DNA of 64,000 bases from Armatimonadota bacterium (lineage in GTDB: Bacteria; Sysuimicrobiota; Sysuimicrobiia; Sysuimicrobiales; Kaftiobacteriaceae): assembly GCA_031081675.1 (NCBI GenBank), contig JAVHLZ010000011.1:1-64000 (forward strand). The letters run 5' to 3'. A program made the position numbers and the translations under genes. The notes beneath the pieces were generated by a model. It was not told the origin of the DNA, did no database searches, and saw only the letters and a list, made by a program, of their open reading frames with translations. The stretch's first letter is position 1; every line of letters begins with the position of its first letter. This document shows positions 16,880 through 27,448 of this stretch, in pieces.

Positions 16880-18423
16880 GTGGACGCGGCGGCCGCACGC
16901 GCGCGGGTCGAGATCGGTGAGCGGCTGAGCATCGCGGACGTGGTGCGGGTGGCCCGGGAGGGAGCGGAGGTTGTCGTCTCGCCTCGGGCCCGGGAGAACA
17001 TGGAGCGGTCCCGCGCGGTGGTGGACCGGATCATCCGCGACGGCCGCGTCGTCTACGGCATCACCACCGGCGTGGGCGACCTGGCCGCCGTCCGCATCTC
17101 GCCCGAGCAGGCCGCCTCCCTGCAGCTCAACGTGGTGCGCAGCCACAGCGCCGGCGTGGGGGAGTCCCTGCCGGAAGAGGCGGTGCGCGCCATGATGCTC
17201 CTGCGGGCCCACGCCCTGGCCCTGGGATACTCGGGGGTGCGCCCGCAGATCGTGGACCTGCTGGTGGCGATGTTGAACCGGCGGGTCCACCCCGTGGTGC
17301 CCTCCCAGGGATCGGTGGGAGCCAGCGGCGATCTGGCGCCCCTGGCGCACCTGGCCCTGGTCCTGGTGGGGGAGGGCGAGGCGGTGACCGACGGCCGGCG
17401 CCTGACGGGCGGGGAGGCGCTGGCCCGGGCCGGGTTGCAGCCTGTGGTTCTGGAGGCCAAGGAGGGCGTGGCCCTGATCAACGGGACCCAGGGAATGACC
17501 GCCCTGCTGGCCCTGGCGGTCCACGATGCCCGGATGCTGGCGGTGGTGGCCGATATCGCCGGGGCCATGACCTTTGAAGCCCTGCGGGGTCTGCCCGACG
17601 CCTTCGACCCCCTGCTGCACCAGGTGCGGCCCCATCCCGGCCAGGCGGCCAGCGCCGCCGTCCTGCGCCGGTTGATCGCCGGCAGCGAGATCCTGGCCCG
17701 GCCCCGGTCGTCCGCCCGGGTGCAGGATGCCTACGCCCTGCGGTGTATGCCCCAGGTCCACGGGGCGTGCCGCGACGCCCTGGGCTACGTGGCCGGCGTG
17801 GTGGACGTGGAGATCAACAGCGCCACCGACAATCCCCTGGTATTCGCCGATGCAGAGCGCGTGCTGTCCGGGGGCAACTTTCACGGGCAGCCGGTGGCGC
17901 TGGCGGCCGATGTGCTGGCGGTGGCCACAAGCGGACTGGCCAGCATCAGCGAGCGCCGCATCGAGCGCCTGGTCAACCCCGCGCTGTCGGGGCTGCCGGC
18001 CTTCCTGACACCGGACGGAGGACTGCACTCCGGCCTGATGCTGGCCCAGTACACGGCCGCGGCCCTGGTGTCGGAGAACAAGGTCCTCTGCCACCCGGCC
18101 AGCGTGGACAGCATCCCCACCTCCGCGGGGCAGGAGGACCACGTGAGCATGGGCATGATCGCCGCCCGCAAGGCCGCCCGGGTGGTGGCGCACACCGGCC
18201 AGGTGCTGGCCATCGAGCTGGTCTGCGCGGCCCAGGCTCTGGAGTTCCACCGTCCGGCCCGGCCGGGCGCGGGTACCGGCGCGGCCTACGCCGCCGTGCG
18301 GGAGGTGGTCCCGCGCCTGGAGGAGGATCGGGCGCTGGCCCCGGATCTGGAGGCCGCAGTCCAGCTGGTGCGCAGCGGCCGCCTGGCGGCGGCGGTGGAG
18401 GGCGCGGTAGGGGAGGTGCGCTG

Positions 18424-18424
<1 letters not shown>
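16880..18424 (+). CDS. hutH: Histidine ammonia-lyase
   Basis: 514 residues. It deaminates histidine to urocanate, the first step of the Hut pathway. The MIO prosthetic group forms from the Ala-Ser-Gly in [14 protein letters not shown]. Other signatures: [34 protein letters not shown] and [11 protein letters not shown]. The start chosen is GTG 16880, which has GGAGG 4 bases upstream; ATG 16862 and GTG 16853 are in-frame alternatives without such a site. The stop overlaps the hutU ATG (ATGA). Confidence 0.96.
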
Positions 18425-20103
<1,679 letters not shown>

Positions 20104-20138
20104 CACCCGCGTCGAGTCCGCATCGGGAGGGAGGCGAC

Positions 20139-20492
20139 GTGTACGCGCTCAACTTCTACTCCGCCGTGTTTGCCGAGCAGCTGCGGGACGGCCGCAAGAC
20201 GGCGACCATCCGGCTGGGGGACAAGCGGGACAAGTATCGCCCGGGGCAAATCGTGTGGCTGACGGTGGGCCGCCGCTTCGGGACCCGCAAGAAGATCGCG
20301 GCAGCCATCGTGGACGCGGTGGAGGTGAAGGCCCTGCGCGATGTCACGCCGCGGGAGATCCAGCGGGACAATCCCGAGCTGCGCCGGCACGACGAGCTCA
20401 TCGACTTTCTCACCAACATCTACGGCCGGGAGCGCCAGATCACCCTGGACGACACGGTGACGGTGATCCACTTCTCCCGGGTGGAAGAGTAG
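20139..20492 (+). CDS. ASCH-domain (putative RNA-binding) protein
   Basis: 117 residues from GTG 20139, which follows GGGAGGGAGG; the longer in-frame version from 20100 has no site. The pattern LNFYSAVFAEQLRDGRKTATI, then RPGQIVWLTVGRR...KKIAAAIVD, matches the ASCH superfamily, beta-barrel proteins related to PUA domains and thought to bind RNA or modified nucleotides. No catalytic role is established for this branch. It is the last plus-strand gene of the first hut segment, 35 bp after hutU, and ends 22 bp from a convergent methyltransferase gene. A link with histidine breakdown is not obvious. Confidence 0.65.
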   Translation: MYALNFYSAVFAEQLRDGRKTATIRLGDKRDKYRPGQIVWLTVGRRFGTRKKIAAAIVDAVEVKALRDVTPREIQRDNPELRRHDELIDFLTNIYGRERQITLDDTVTVIHFSRVEE

Positions 20493-20514
20493 GGGGAGGC
20501 CCCGATCCGGCCGG

Positions 20515-21288
20515 TCAGGCCCGGACCGCCAGGTAGATGGCGCGCCCCGGCTCGCGCAGTCCCCAGTCGCGTTCGGCGTCGGAAACCTCCACCGCCGCAA
20601 ACCCCGCGGCCTGCAGCGCCTCGCGGAGGGTGGCGTCGGGATGGCACCGCTGGGAGAGGGTGAGATCTGTGCGCGTCCACCGGCCCTCCTCCTGGCGGAA
20701 CAGGGCCAGCTGGAACGTGGCCACGCCGGTGGCGGGGTCGAAGCGGGGGCGGGCGGCCAGGACGTGGTCGTCGGCGATGATGCTGAACGACCCCCGCCAG
20801 CGGGCCAGGTAGCCGTCGGCGGTGTTCACGTCAAAGCAGAACCGCCCGCCGGGCCGCACGGCGCCGGCCGCGGCGCGGAAGGCGGCTTCCAGCTCCGCGC
20901 GGTCCATCAGGTGGTTGACGCTGTCGTAGGTGCACAGGACCGCGTCGAACACCGGAGGGAGCGCCAGGCGGCGGACGTCGGCGCAGATGAACCGGGCGTC
21001 CGGGGCCGTCCGGCGGGCGTAGCGCAGCAGCTCCAGGGAGCCGTCCACGCCCGTGACCCGGTACCCCCGCGCTTGCAGCAGGTCCGCCAGCGTCCCGTCC
21101 CCGCAGCACAGGTCCAGGATCCGTGCGCCGGCGGGAACGTGGGGCAAGACCAGGCGGTCCAGGACCGGCAGGATGCGGTAGGCGAACGCGTCGGGCCCGG
21201 ATCCCCAGTAGCGGTGGTAGAACCAGGCAAACCGGTCGTAGGCGGCCGCCGGTGCAGCCGGTCCGGACGACTGCGGTGCCCGGGACAT
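20515..21288 (-). CDS. Class I SAM-dependent methyltransferase
   Basis: 257 residues from the ATG at 21288, preceded on the minus strand by GGAGGTGGGAGG. The Rossmann motifs are clear: ILDLCCGDGTLADLL (motif I), VTGVDGSLELL (motif II), FICADVRRL, and FDAVLCTYDSVNHL (motif IV). The second half (DVNTADGYLARW, then a beta-rich segment) is typical of small-molecule methyltransferases of the UbiE/YodH-like group. Substrate unknown. It is probably cotranscribed with kptA, which ends 172 bp upstream on the same strand. The pair interrupts the hut/folate gene string. Confidence 0.8.
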   Translation of the reverse strand: MSRAPQSSGPAAPAAAYDRFAWFYHRYWGSGPDAFAYRILPVLDRLVLPHVPAGARILDLCCGDGTLADLLQARGYRVTGVDGSLELLRYARRTAPDARFICADVRRLALPPVFDAVLCTYDSVNHLMDRAELEAAFRAAAGAVRPGGRFCFDVNTADGYLARWRGSFSIIADDHVLAARPRFDPATGVATFQLALFRQEEGRWTRTDLTLSQRCHPDATLREALQAAGFAAVEVSDAERDWGLREPGRAIYLAVRA

Positions 21289-21460
21289 CCTCCCACCTCC
21301 TCCGCAGACGGGTGTTCCCGACCCCGCCGCCGCGACGACACGGGGGTCTGACCCCACAATTCCAGGACGCCTCACGGGCGGAGGCCCGCATGTCTGCTGA
21401 GGGTAGCTGTCTTCCGCCGCCGGGCCCCGCCGTCCTTCCGCACGCCTGCGGGATACCCCT

Positions 21461-22057
21461 CTACCCGCCCGGGGGGGTGTCCGCTGGGGTGGGGAGCAGG
21501 AGAAACTCGGGCGGTATGTGCCGCGCCAGGTAGATGGACGGCGACGCCCGGTAGAACTGCACGCCGGCGGCGTGGGCGCGCCGGGCCAGCACCGTGATCA
21601 CCACCGCGTCGGGACTGTGGCGCTGGCCCACCGCCAGCGCGTCCTGCCGCGACGCCGACAGGTGCACGAACTGGCGGGCCTGGGGCTGCAGGCCCCGGGC
21701 GCGGATGGCCTCCAGGGCGGCCGGCGACGTCCCGTGGTACAGCCACTCGGGCGGCACCACCGGCGGGCCCGGGGTGTCCACCGGGACGCTGTGGCCGTAA
21801 CGGGCCCGGATGCGGCCGCCGGACACCTCATAGCGCCGCGGGTCCACGCGGGCCACGGCGCGGATGCTGTCCGCCGTCACCCACGCCCAGCCGGGCTGCC
21901 GGGCCAGGGCGGCGGCCAGCGTGTCGATGTCCACGTAGCCGGAGGGGTCCAGGGCCACACCCACGCTCTCGGGCCGGTGGCGGAGGACCAGGGCCAGAAA
22001 CCGGCTCAGGCGTTCCGTGCGATCCCCCGACCGCGCCGCGGGTGGTCTTCGGCTCAT
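21461..22057 (-). CDS. kptA: RNA 2'-phosphotransferase, Tpt1/KptA family
   Basis: 198 residues from ATG 22057. The conserved pattern is complete: LSRFLALVLRHRPE, the GYVDIDTLA winged-helix part, RYEVSGGRIRARYGHS, LYHGTSPAALEAI, FVHLSASRQDAL and the final FYRASPSIYLARHIPPEFL. KptA transfers an internal RNA 2'-phosphate to NAD+, giving ADP-ribose 1'',2''-cyclic phosphate. In fungi it finishes tRNA splicing; its bacterial substrate is unsettled, and 5'-end ADP-ribosylation of RNA has been reported for family members. Orientation is opposite to the hut genes; the 214-bp gap to ftcD must hold divergent promoters, though none is obvious. Confidence 0.88.
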   Translation of the reverse strand: MSRRPPAARSGDRTERLSRFLALVLRHRPESVGVALDPSGYVDIDTLAAALARQPGWAWVTADSIRAVARVDPRRYEVSGGRIRARYGHSVPVDTPGPPVVPPEWLYHGTSPAALEAIRARGLQPQARQFVHLSASRQDALAVGQRHSPDAVVITVLARRAHAAGVQFYRASPSIYLARHIPPEFLLLPTPADTPPGG

Positions 22058-22271
22058 CCGAATCGCTCCGCGCCGGCGGGCGCTCCGGGCGCACTCCGAC
22101 GCCCGCACCGGCTCGCCCACGCGGGCAGTGGCCGAGTTCGCGGACGCCGGCGGAGCCTCCTCCCGCGCCGCGGCCCGCCGAGGAGGACGCCTGCGGCGCA
22201 CAGAACATACCCACCGTCCACCGTCCGGGGCGCCCGGCGCGGGGCGCCGAGGTGCGGATGGCCGAGGAGCC

Positions 22272-23168
22272 ATGTCCGGGATCCTGGTTGAGTGCGTGCC
22301 CAACTTCAGCGAAGGACGCCGCCGCGACGTCATCGAGGCCATCGCCGAGGAGGTTCGCCGGACACCCGGGGCGCGGCTGCTGGACGTGCAGGCCGACGAG
22401 AGCCACAATCGCTGCGTGCTGTCTTTCGTGGGCGATCTCGAGGCGGTGACAGCCGCGGCCCTGGCCGCCGCCCGCCGGGCGGTGGAGCTCATCGACATGC
22501 GGGTCCACCGGGGCGAGCACCCGCGGCTGGGGGCCGTGGATGTCATCCCCCTGGTGCCCATCGCCGGCGTGACCATGGAGCACTGCGTGGCCGCCGCGCG
22601 GGAGCTGGGCCGCCGCCTGTGGGAAGAGCTGCGGGTGCCCGTGTACTTCTACGCCGAGGCGGCCACCCGCCCCGAGCGCCGGCGCCTGCCGGATATCCGC
22701 AAGGGGGAGTTTGAAGGCCTGGCGGCCAAGATGGCCGACCCTGCCTGGGCGCCCGACGTGGGCGATCCCCATCCCCACCCGACCGCCGGGGCCGTGGTGG
22801 TCGGGGCGCGGCGTCCCCTGATCGCCTTCAACGTCAACCTGACCACCACCGACGTGGAGGTCGCCAAACGCGTCGCCCGGGCGGTGCGCGAGAGCAGCGG
22901 AGGCTTGGTGAACGTGCAGGCGATGGGCGTCACCAGCGAGGGAGGACAGGCCCAGGTGTCCATGAACCTGCTGGACCACACCCGCACGCCCCTGTACCGC
23001 GCATTCGAGCTGGTTCGCACTGAGGCCGCCCGCTACGGGGTGGAGATCCAGGAGAGCGAGGTGGTGGGCCTCATTCCCCTGGACGCGGTGGCCGACGTGG
23101 CGCGCTTCTACCTTCGCCTGCGCGATTTCCGCCGGGACCAGATTCTGGAAGCGAAACTGATGGAATGA
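22272..23168 (+). CDS. ftcD: Glutamate formimidoyltransferase
   Basis: 298 residues from ATG 22272. It transfers the formimino group from formiminoglutamate to tetrahydrofolate, giving glutamate and 5-formimino-THF. Signatures: LVECVPNFSEGRR at the start, DESHNRCVLSFVG, HRGEHPRLGAVDVIP, FYAEAA and DVGDPHPHPTAGAVVVGARRP (in part). It is a stand-alone transferase without the cyclodeaminase domain, which is encoded separately two genes downstream. It starts the second hut segment, and the following genes are tightly packed. Confidence 0.95.
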   Translation: MSGILVECVPNFSEGRRRDVIEAIAEEVRRTPGARLLDVQADESHNRCVLSFVGDLEAVTAAALAAARRAVELIDMRVHRGEHPRLGAVDVIPLVPIAGVTMEHCVAAARELGRRLWEELRVPVYFYAEAATRPERRRLPDIRKGEFEGLAAKMADPAWAPDVGDPHPHPTAGAVVVGARRPLIAFNVNLTTTDVEVAKRVARAVRESSGGLVNVQAMGVTSEGGQAQVSMNLLDHTRTPLYRAFELVRTEAARYGVEIQESEVVGLIPLDAVADVARFYLRLRDFRRDQILEAKLME

Positions 23169-23196
23169 CCCTTCCCCAGCCTCGAGGCCGACCGCC

Positions 23197-24459
23197 ATGA
23201 CAACCGAAGCTGATCTGCTGGTGGTGCACGCAGCCCAGCTGCTCACCCTGGCCGGGCCCAATCACGCGCCCCGCACCGGCGCCGCCCTGGCGGAGGTGGG
23301 GCTGGTCCGGGACGGCGCCGTGGCCGCGGTGGAGGGGATCGTGGTGGCCGCGGGGCCCACGGCCCAGGTTCTGGACGAGGTGACGCCCGCGCCGGGCGCG
23401 GAGGTGATCGACGCCTCCGGGCGGGTGGTCCTGCCGGGCTTCGTGGATCCCCACACCCACCTCATCTTCGCCGGCTCGCGGGAGGACGAGTTCGAGTGGC
23501 GCCTGCGGGGCGCCCGCTACCAGGATATCCTGGCCGCGGGGGGAGGCATCCTGTCCACCGTCGCCGCCACCCGGGCCAGCAGCGAGGACCGGCTGGTGGA
23601 CCTCGCCCGCCCGCGGGCCGACGGCATGCTGTCCCACGGGACCACCACGGCGGAGGTCAAGAGCGGCTACGGGCTGACGGTGGATGACGAGGTCAAGTGT
23701 CTGCGGGCGGCGCACCGCCTGTCGGCATCCCACGACCTGGACCTCGTTCCCACCTTCCTGGGGGCGCACGCGGTCCCTCCCGAATACGCCGGAGAGCCTG
23801 ACCGGTACGTGCAGCTGGTGGTGGAGGAGATGATCCCGGCGGTGGCGGAGGAAGGCCTGGCGGAGTTCTGCGACGTGTTCTGCGATGAGGGGGCGTTCAC
23901 TCCCGAGCAGGCGCGGCGCGTGCTGCAGGCGGGGGCAGACGCGGGGCTGGCGCCGAAGATCCACGCCGACGAGTTCGCCGATACCGGGGGGGCCCGGCTG
24001 GCGGCGGAGGTCGGTGCCGTCTCCGCCGACCACCTGCTGCGATCGTCCGACGACGGCCTGCGGGCCCTGGCGGCCGCGGGCACGGTGGCGGTGCTGTGCC
24101 CGACCACGGCCCTGGTCCTGGGCCTGCCCTACGCCCGCGCCCGCGCCATGGTGGAGCTGGGCGTGCCGGTGGCGCTGGCGTCGGACTTCAATCCCGGGAC
24201 GTCGCCCACCTATGCCATGCCGTTGGTGATTGCGCTGGCGTGCGCGGGCATGCGCCTGACCCCCGCCGAGGCCATCGTGGCCGCCACCATCAACGCCGCC
24301 CACGCCATCGGGATGGCTCCTGAGGTGGGCAGCCTGGAGCCGGGCAAGGCGGCCGACCTGGTGGTGCTGGACGCGCCGGACTACCGGCACCTGGCCATGC
24401 AGGCGGGGGTGCATCTGATCCATACGGTCGTCAAGCGCGGCCGGGTGGTGCGGCGGTGA
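23197..24459 (+). CDS. hutI: Imidazolonepropionase
   Basis: 420 residues. It hydrolyses imidazolone-propionate to N-formimino-glutamate, the substrate of FtcD next door. It is an amidohydrolase-fold metalloenzyme: DPHTHLIFAGSREDEF (HxH metal ligands), SGYGLTVDDE, KIHADEFAD, SADHLLRSSDDG, and ASDFNPGTSPTYAMPL. The start is ATG 23197, 28 bp after ftcD. The stop overlaps the fchA GTG start by 4 bp. Confidence 0.97.
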   Translation: MTTEADLLVVHAAQLLTLAGPNHAPRTGAALAEVGLVRDGAVAAVEGIVVAAGPTAQVLDEVTPAPGAEVIDASGRVVLPGFVDPHTHLIFAGSREDEFEWRLRGARYQDILAAGGGILSTVAATRASSEDRLVDLARPRADGMLSHGTTTAEVKSGYGLTVDDEVKCLRAAHRLSASHDLDLVPTFLGAHAVPPEYAGEPDRYVQLVVEEMIPAVAEEGLAEFCDVFCDEGAFTPEQARRVLQAGADAGLAPKIHADEFADTGGARLAAEVGAVSADHLLRSSDDGLRALAAAGTVAVLCPTTALVLGLPYARARAMVELGVPVALASDFNPGTSPTYAMPLVIALACAGMRLTPAEAIVAATINAAHAIGMAPEVGSLEPGKAADLVVLDAPDYRHLAMQAGVHLIHTVVKRGRVVRR

Positions 24460-25157
24460 GGACGCTGTCGGTGCAGGAGTTCCTGGACCGCCTGGCCTCC
24501 TCCGACCCCACGCCCGGTGGCGGCTCCGCGTCGGCGGTGGCGGGGGCGGCGGCCGCCGCACTGCTGGGCATGGTGGCGCGGCTGTCGGCCGGCAAGGGGG
24601 AGGACGACGCGGCGCTTGCGCAGGCCTCCGCCGCCGCCGACGCCGAGCGGGTGGCCCTCCTGGACCTGGCGGAGCGGGATGCGGCGGCGTTCGATGCGGT
24701 GGTGCAGGCTATGCGGTTGCCGCGGAGCACTCCGGAAGAGCGCGCGCGCCGCCAGGAGGCGGTGCAGGGGGCGCTGCGCGCGGCCGCCGAGGTCCCGCTG
24801 GAGGTGGCCACGCGGTGCGCGGCCCTGCTGGACCTGGGCGCCACCCTGGCGCGGGCCGGGGCGGCCGCCGCCATCAGCGACGTCGGGGTCGCGGTCCTGC
24901 TGGCCTACGCGGCGGCCACCGGCGCGCTGCTCAACGTCCGGATCAACCTGACGTCCCTGCGGGATGCGGCCTATGTGGCCCGGACCGGCGAGCAGGTCCG
25001 CGCGCTGCTCCAGCGGGCCGAGGTGGTGCGCGACGAGGCCCTGGCGGTGGTCGAAAAGCGGCTGGGCCCCATCCCGATGCCCCCGGCCCCTCCCGGCCAG
25101 GACACCTCGGCGGGCGGCCCGCCGGCCTCGGGCGACCGCGCCGGGCGGCGGGAGTGA
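24456..25157 (+). CDS. fchA: Formimidotetrahydrofolate cyclodeaminase
   Basis: 233 residues. It converts 5-formimino-THF to 5,10-methenyl-THF and ammonia, completing transfer of the histidine one-carbon unit to folate. It matches the FTCD_C/FchA family: SVQEFLDRLASSDPTPGGGS, AVAGAAAAALLGMVARLS, then helical repeats typical of the fold with RINLTSLRDAAYV. The C-terminal 20 residues are Pro/Gly-rich and unconserved. GTG 24456 overlaps the hutI stop, so translation is coupled. folB follows after 3 bp. Confidence 0.92.
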   Translation: MRTLSVQEFLDRLASSDPTPGGGSASAVAGAAAAALLGMVARLSAGKGEDDAALAQASAAADAERVALLDLAERDAAAFDAVVQAMRLPRSTPEERARRQEAVQGALRAAAEVPLEVATRCAALLDLGATLARAGAAAAISDVGVAVLLAYAAATGALLNVRINLTSLRDAAYVARTGEQVRALLQRAEVVRDEALAVVEKRLGPIPMPPAPPGQDTSAGGPPASGDRAGRRE

Positions 25158-25160
25158 GCG

Positions 25161-25529
25161 GTGGATCCCACCGACCGCATCATCCTGGAGGGCATGCGCT
25201 TTTTCGGCTATCACGGCGTCCTCCCGGAGGAGCGCGCCCGGGGCCAGGAGTTCGTGGTGGATGTGGACCTGCTGGCGGACCTGAGACCTGCCGGGCGCAC
25301 CGACGACCTGGCCGCCACCGTGGACTACCGGCGGGTGTACGACCTCGTCCGGGAGGTGGTGGAGGGACCGCCGCGCCGGTTGCTGGAGGCGGTGGCGGAG
25401 GAGGTGGCCGCCCGCCTGCTGGGCCTGGGGGCCGTGACCGCCGTGCGCGTGCGGGTGCGCAAGCCGTCGGTACCCCTGCCCGGCCCCGTGGACTACGCCG
25501 CGGTGGAGATCGTCCGCCGCCGGGCGTGA
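25161..25529 (+). CDS. folB: Dihydroneopterin aldolase
   Basis: 122 residues. It cleaves dihydroneopterin to 6-hydroxymethyl-dihydropterin and glycolaldehyde in folate synthesis. Typical features: IILEGMRFFGYHGVLPEER, then QEFVVDVDLL, ATVDYRRVYDLV, and the LLEAVAEEVAARLL helix followed by VRVRVRKPSVPLPGPVDYAAV. The start is GTG 25161, 3 bp after fchA. The stop overlaps the folK start (GTGA). Confidence 0.95.
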   Translation: MDPTDRIILEGMRFFGYHGVLPEERARGQEFVVDVDLLADLRPAGRTDDLAATVDYRRVYDLVREVVEGPPRRLLEAVAEEVAARLLGLGAVTAVRVRVRKPSVPLPGPVDYAAVEIVRRRA

Positions 25530-26092
25530 CACCGCTGGACCGATGGAGCGCTGACCCGTTGAGGCGTCCTGACCCCCGAACCTCGACCCCCGGCATCCCC
25601 CCCGTCCCGCGATCCCGGGTCTTTCTGGGACTGGGCTCCAACCTGGGCGACCGGGCGCGGCTGGTGGAGCAGGCGCTGGCGGCGCTGGAGTCCTCGGGGC
25701 GGGTGCGGGTGGTGCGCCGTTCGTCGCTGTACGAGACGGCCCCGGTGGGGAAGACCGACCAGCCGCCCTTTGTGAACATGGTGGCTCAGGTGGAGACCGA
25801 TCTCCCCCCGCAGGCCCTGCTGTCCCTGGCCCAGGAGGTGGAGCGGTCGCTGGGGCGGGTGCGCGGCGAGCGCTGGGGGCCGCGTTCCATCGACGTGGAC
25901 ATCCTGCTGTACGGGGACCTGGTGGTAAACACCCCGGCCCTGGTCATTCCCCACCCGGAGATCACCCGCCGGCGCTTCGTCCTGGAGCCGCTGCTGGAGA
26001 TCGCGCCCGACGCCGCCCTGCCCGATGGCAGGCGGCTGGACCAGTTCCTCCCGCGGGTGCGCGACCAGGCCGTCCGCCGCCTGTCCCCATGA
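25526..26092 (+). CDS. folK: 2-amino-4-hydroxy-6-hydroxymethyldihydropteridine diphosphokinase
   Basis: 188 residues from GTG 25526, which overlaps the folB stop; upstream in-frame sequence is a shadow of fchA/folB. HPPK motifs: VFLGLGSNLGDRA, SSLYETAPVG, PPFVNMVAQVET, WGPRSIDVDILLYG and IPHPEITRRRFVLEPL. The first 30 residues (Pro/Arg-rich) precede the usual start and are probably a linker. The enzyme pyrophosphorylates the product of FolB. folP (dihydropteroate synthase) is not in the window. The stop overlaps the next ATG. Confidence 0.94.
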   Translation: MTPLDRWSADPLRRPDPRTSTPGIPPVPRSRVFLGLGSNLGDRARLVEQALAALESSGRVRVVRRSSLYETAPVGKTDQPPFVNMVAQVETDLPPQALLSLAQEVERSLGRVRGERWGPRSIDVDILLYGDLVVNTPALVIPHPEITRRRFVLEPLLEIAPDAALPDGRRLDQFLPRVRDQAVRRLSP

Positions 26093-26760
26093 ACGGGGAG
26101 GGCCTGGTCTACCGACCTCCCCCGTCGGCCCAGGAGCCCCTGCTGCCCGAGGGCGTGCCGGTGGTGGCGGTGGAAGGCCCCATCGGCGTGGGCAAGACCA
26201 CCCTCGCCCGGCGCCTGGGAGAGGCCCTGGAAGCGGAGGTGGTGCTGGAGGTGGTGGAGGAGAACCCGTTTCTCTCCCGGTTCTACGAAGACATCCGGGC
26301 CGTGGCCTTCCAGACCCAGATCTTCTTCCTGCTCAGCCGCTTCCGCCAGCAGGAAGCCGTCCGCCAGGCCCGGGCCCGCGGCGTCCCGGTGGTAACCGAC
26401 TACATCTTCGCCAAGGACCGGTTGTTTGCGCGACTGACCCTGGATCCGCAGGAGATGGACCTGTACGATCGGGTGTACGCTGCGCTGGCGCCCCGCGCGG
26501 TCACCCCTTCCCTGGTGGTATACCTGCGGGCGTCGCTGCCGACGCTGCTGGAGCGCATCGCCCGGCGCGGCCGTCCGTTCGAGCGGGCCCTGCAGCCGGC
26601 CTATCTTGCCCGGCTCTGCCAGGCCTACGACGAGTTCTTCGACTCCTACGGCGACGCGCCGGTGCTGCAGGTGGACACGGATCGGGTGGATATCTTCAGC
26701 GACGCGGACCTGCGCGCCATCCTGGCCTATGTGGCGCGGGGCACACCCCGGGTACAATGA
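26089..26760 (+). CDS. Deoxynucleoside kinase (first of pair)
   Basis: 223 residues. It phosphorylates deoxynucleosides for nucleotide salvage. The P-loop is VAVEGPIGVGKTTLARRL, followed by EENPFLSRFYED, QTQIFFLLSRF, VVTDYIFAKDRLFA and the LID-type LLERIARRGRPFER. The DYIFAKDRLF version of the ERS motif is typical of the dGK/dAK branch found in Bacillus (Dgk/Dck pairs). An N-terminal 20-residue extension is present. The ATG overlaps the folK stop. The specific base preference cannot be fixed from sequence. Confidence 0.85.
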   Translation: MNGEGLVYRPPPSAQEPLLPEGVPVVAVEGPIGVGKTTLARRLGEALEAEVVLEVVEENPFLSRFYEDIRAVAFQTQIFFLLSRFRQQEAVRQARARGVPVVTDYIFAKDRLFARLTLDPQEMDLYDRVYAALAPRAVTPSLVVYLRASLPTLLERIARRGRPFERALQPAYLARLCQAYDEFFDSYGDAPVLQVDTDRVDIFSDADLRAILAYVARGTPRVQ

Positions 26761-26791
26761 GGACGCGCGTCCGGAGGGAGGCACCCTGCCC

Positions 26792-27448
26792 GTGGCGTGG
26801 TTCGTAGCCATCAGCGGCAACATCGGCGCGGGAAAGTCCACCCTGACCGCCGCCCTCAGCCGCCGCCTGGGGTGGCGCGCCTGCTACGAGGTGGTGGACG
26901 ACAACCCCTACCTGCCGGACTTCTACGCCGACATGCGCCGCTGGAGCTTCGCCCTGCAGGTGTTCTTCCTCAGCCGGCGCTTCCAGCACCACCAGGAGAT
27001 CGCCCGATCCCCCGTGCCGGTGATTCAGGACCGGACCATCTACGAGGATGCGGAGATCTTTGCCCGCAACCTCTACCTCCAGGGCCTGATGGACGAGCGG
27101 GACTTCCGCACCTACTCCGATCTGTTCGCCACCATGGTGGGCCTCCTGCGCCCTCCGGATCTCGTCATCCACCTGCAGGCCTCGGTGCCGACACTGCTGG
27201 AGCGCATCCGGCAGCGGGGCCGCGCCTACGAGCAGCGGATCCCGCCGTCCTACCTGGCCCAGCTCAACGAACGCTACCGGGAGTGGGTGGACCGCTTCAC
27301 CCTGTGCCCCCTCCTCACCGTGGACGCCGACCGCCTGGACCTCGACAGGCTGGACCCTGTGGTGGAGGCTATCCAGAACCGCCTGGGGACCGGAGCGGCC
27401 GGGGGAGGCGCCGGGCCCGGCAGCCGGAGGGAGGCATGGCCGACCTGA
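26792..27448 (+). CDS. Deoxynucleoside kinase (second of pair)
   Basis: 218 residues from GTG 26792, with CGGAGGGAGG about 10 bases upstream. P-loop FVAISGNIGAGKSTLT, then VVDDNPYLPDFYADM, ALQVFFLSRRFQHH, VIQDRTIYEDAEIFARNL (the Asp-Arg catalytic pair) and LLERIRQRGRAYEQ. It resembles the Bacillus Dck (deoxyadenosine/deoxycytidine kinase) type more than the preceding gene does. Heterodimer formation is known for such pairs in Lactobacillus; here it is an inference. The 3' end overlaps birA by 13 bp. Confidence 0.87.
   Translation: MAWFVAISGNIGAGKSTLTAALSRRLGWRACYEVVDDNPYLPDFYADMRRWSFALQVFFLSRRFQHHQEIARSPVPVIQDRTIYEDAEIFARNLYLQGLMDERDFRTYSDLFATMVGLLRPPDLVIHLQASVPTLLERIRQRGRAYEQRIPPSYLAQLNERYREWVDRFTLCPLLTVDADRLDLDRLDPVVEAIQNRLGTGAAGGGAGPGSRREAWPT

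Noticed and set aside
26753-26758. TACAAT as a promoter for the second deoxynucleoside kinase
   Set aside because: No -35 box and tight gene packing around it; a chance match is likely.
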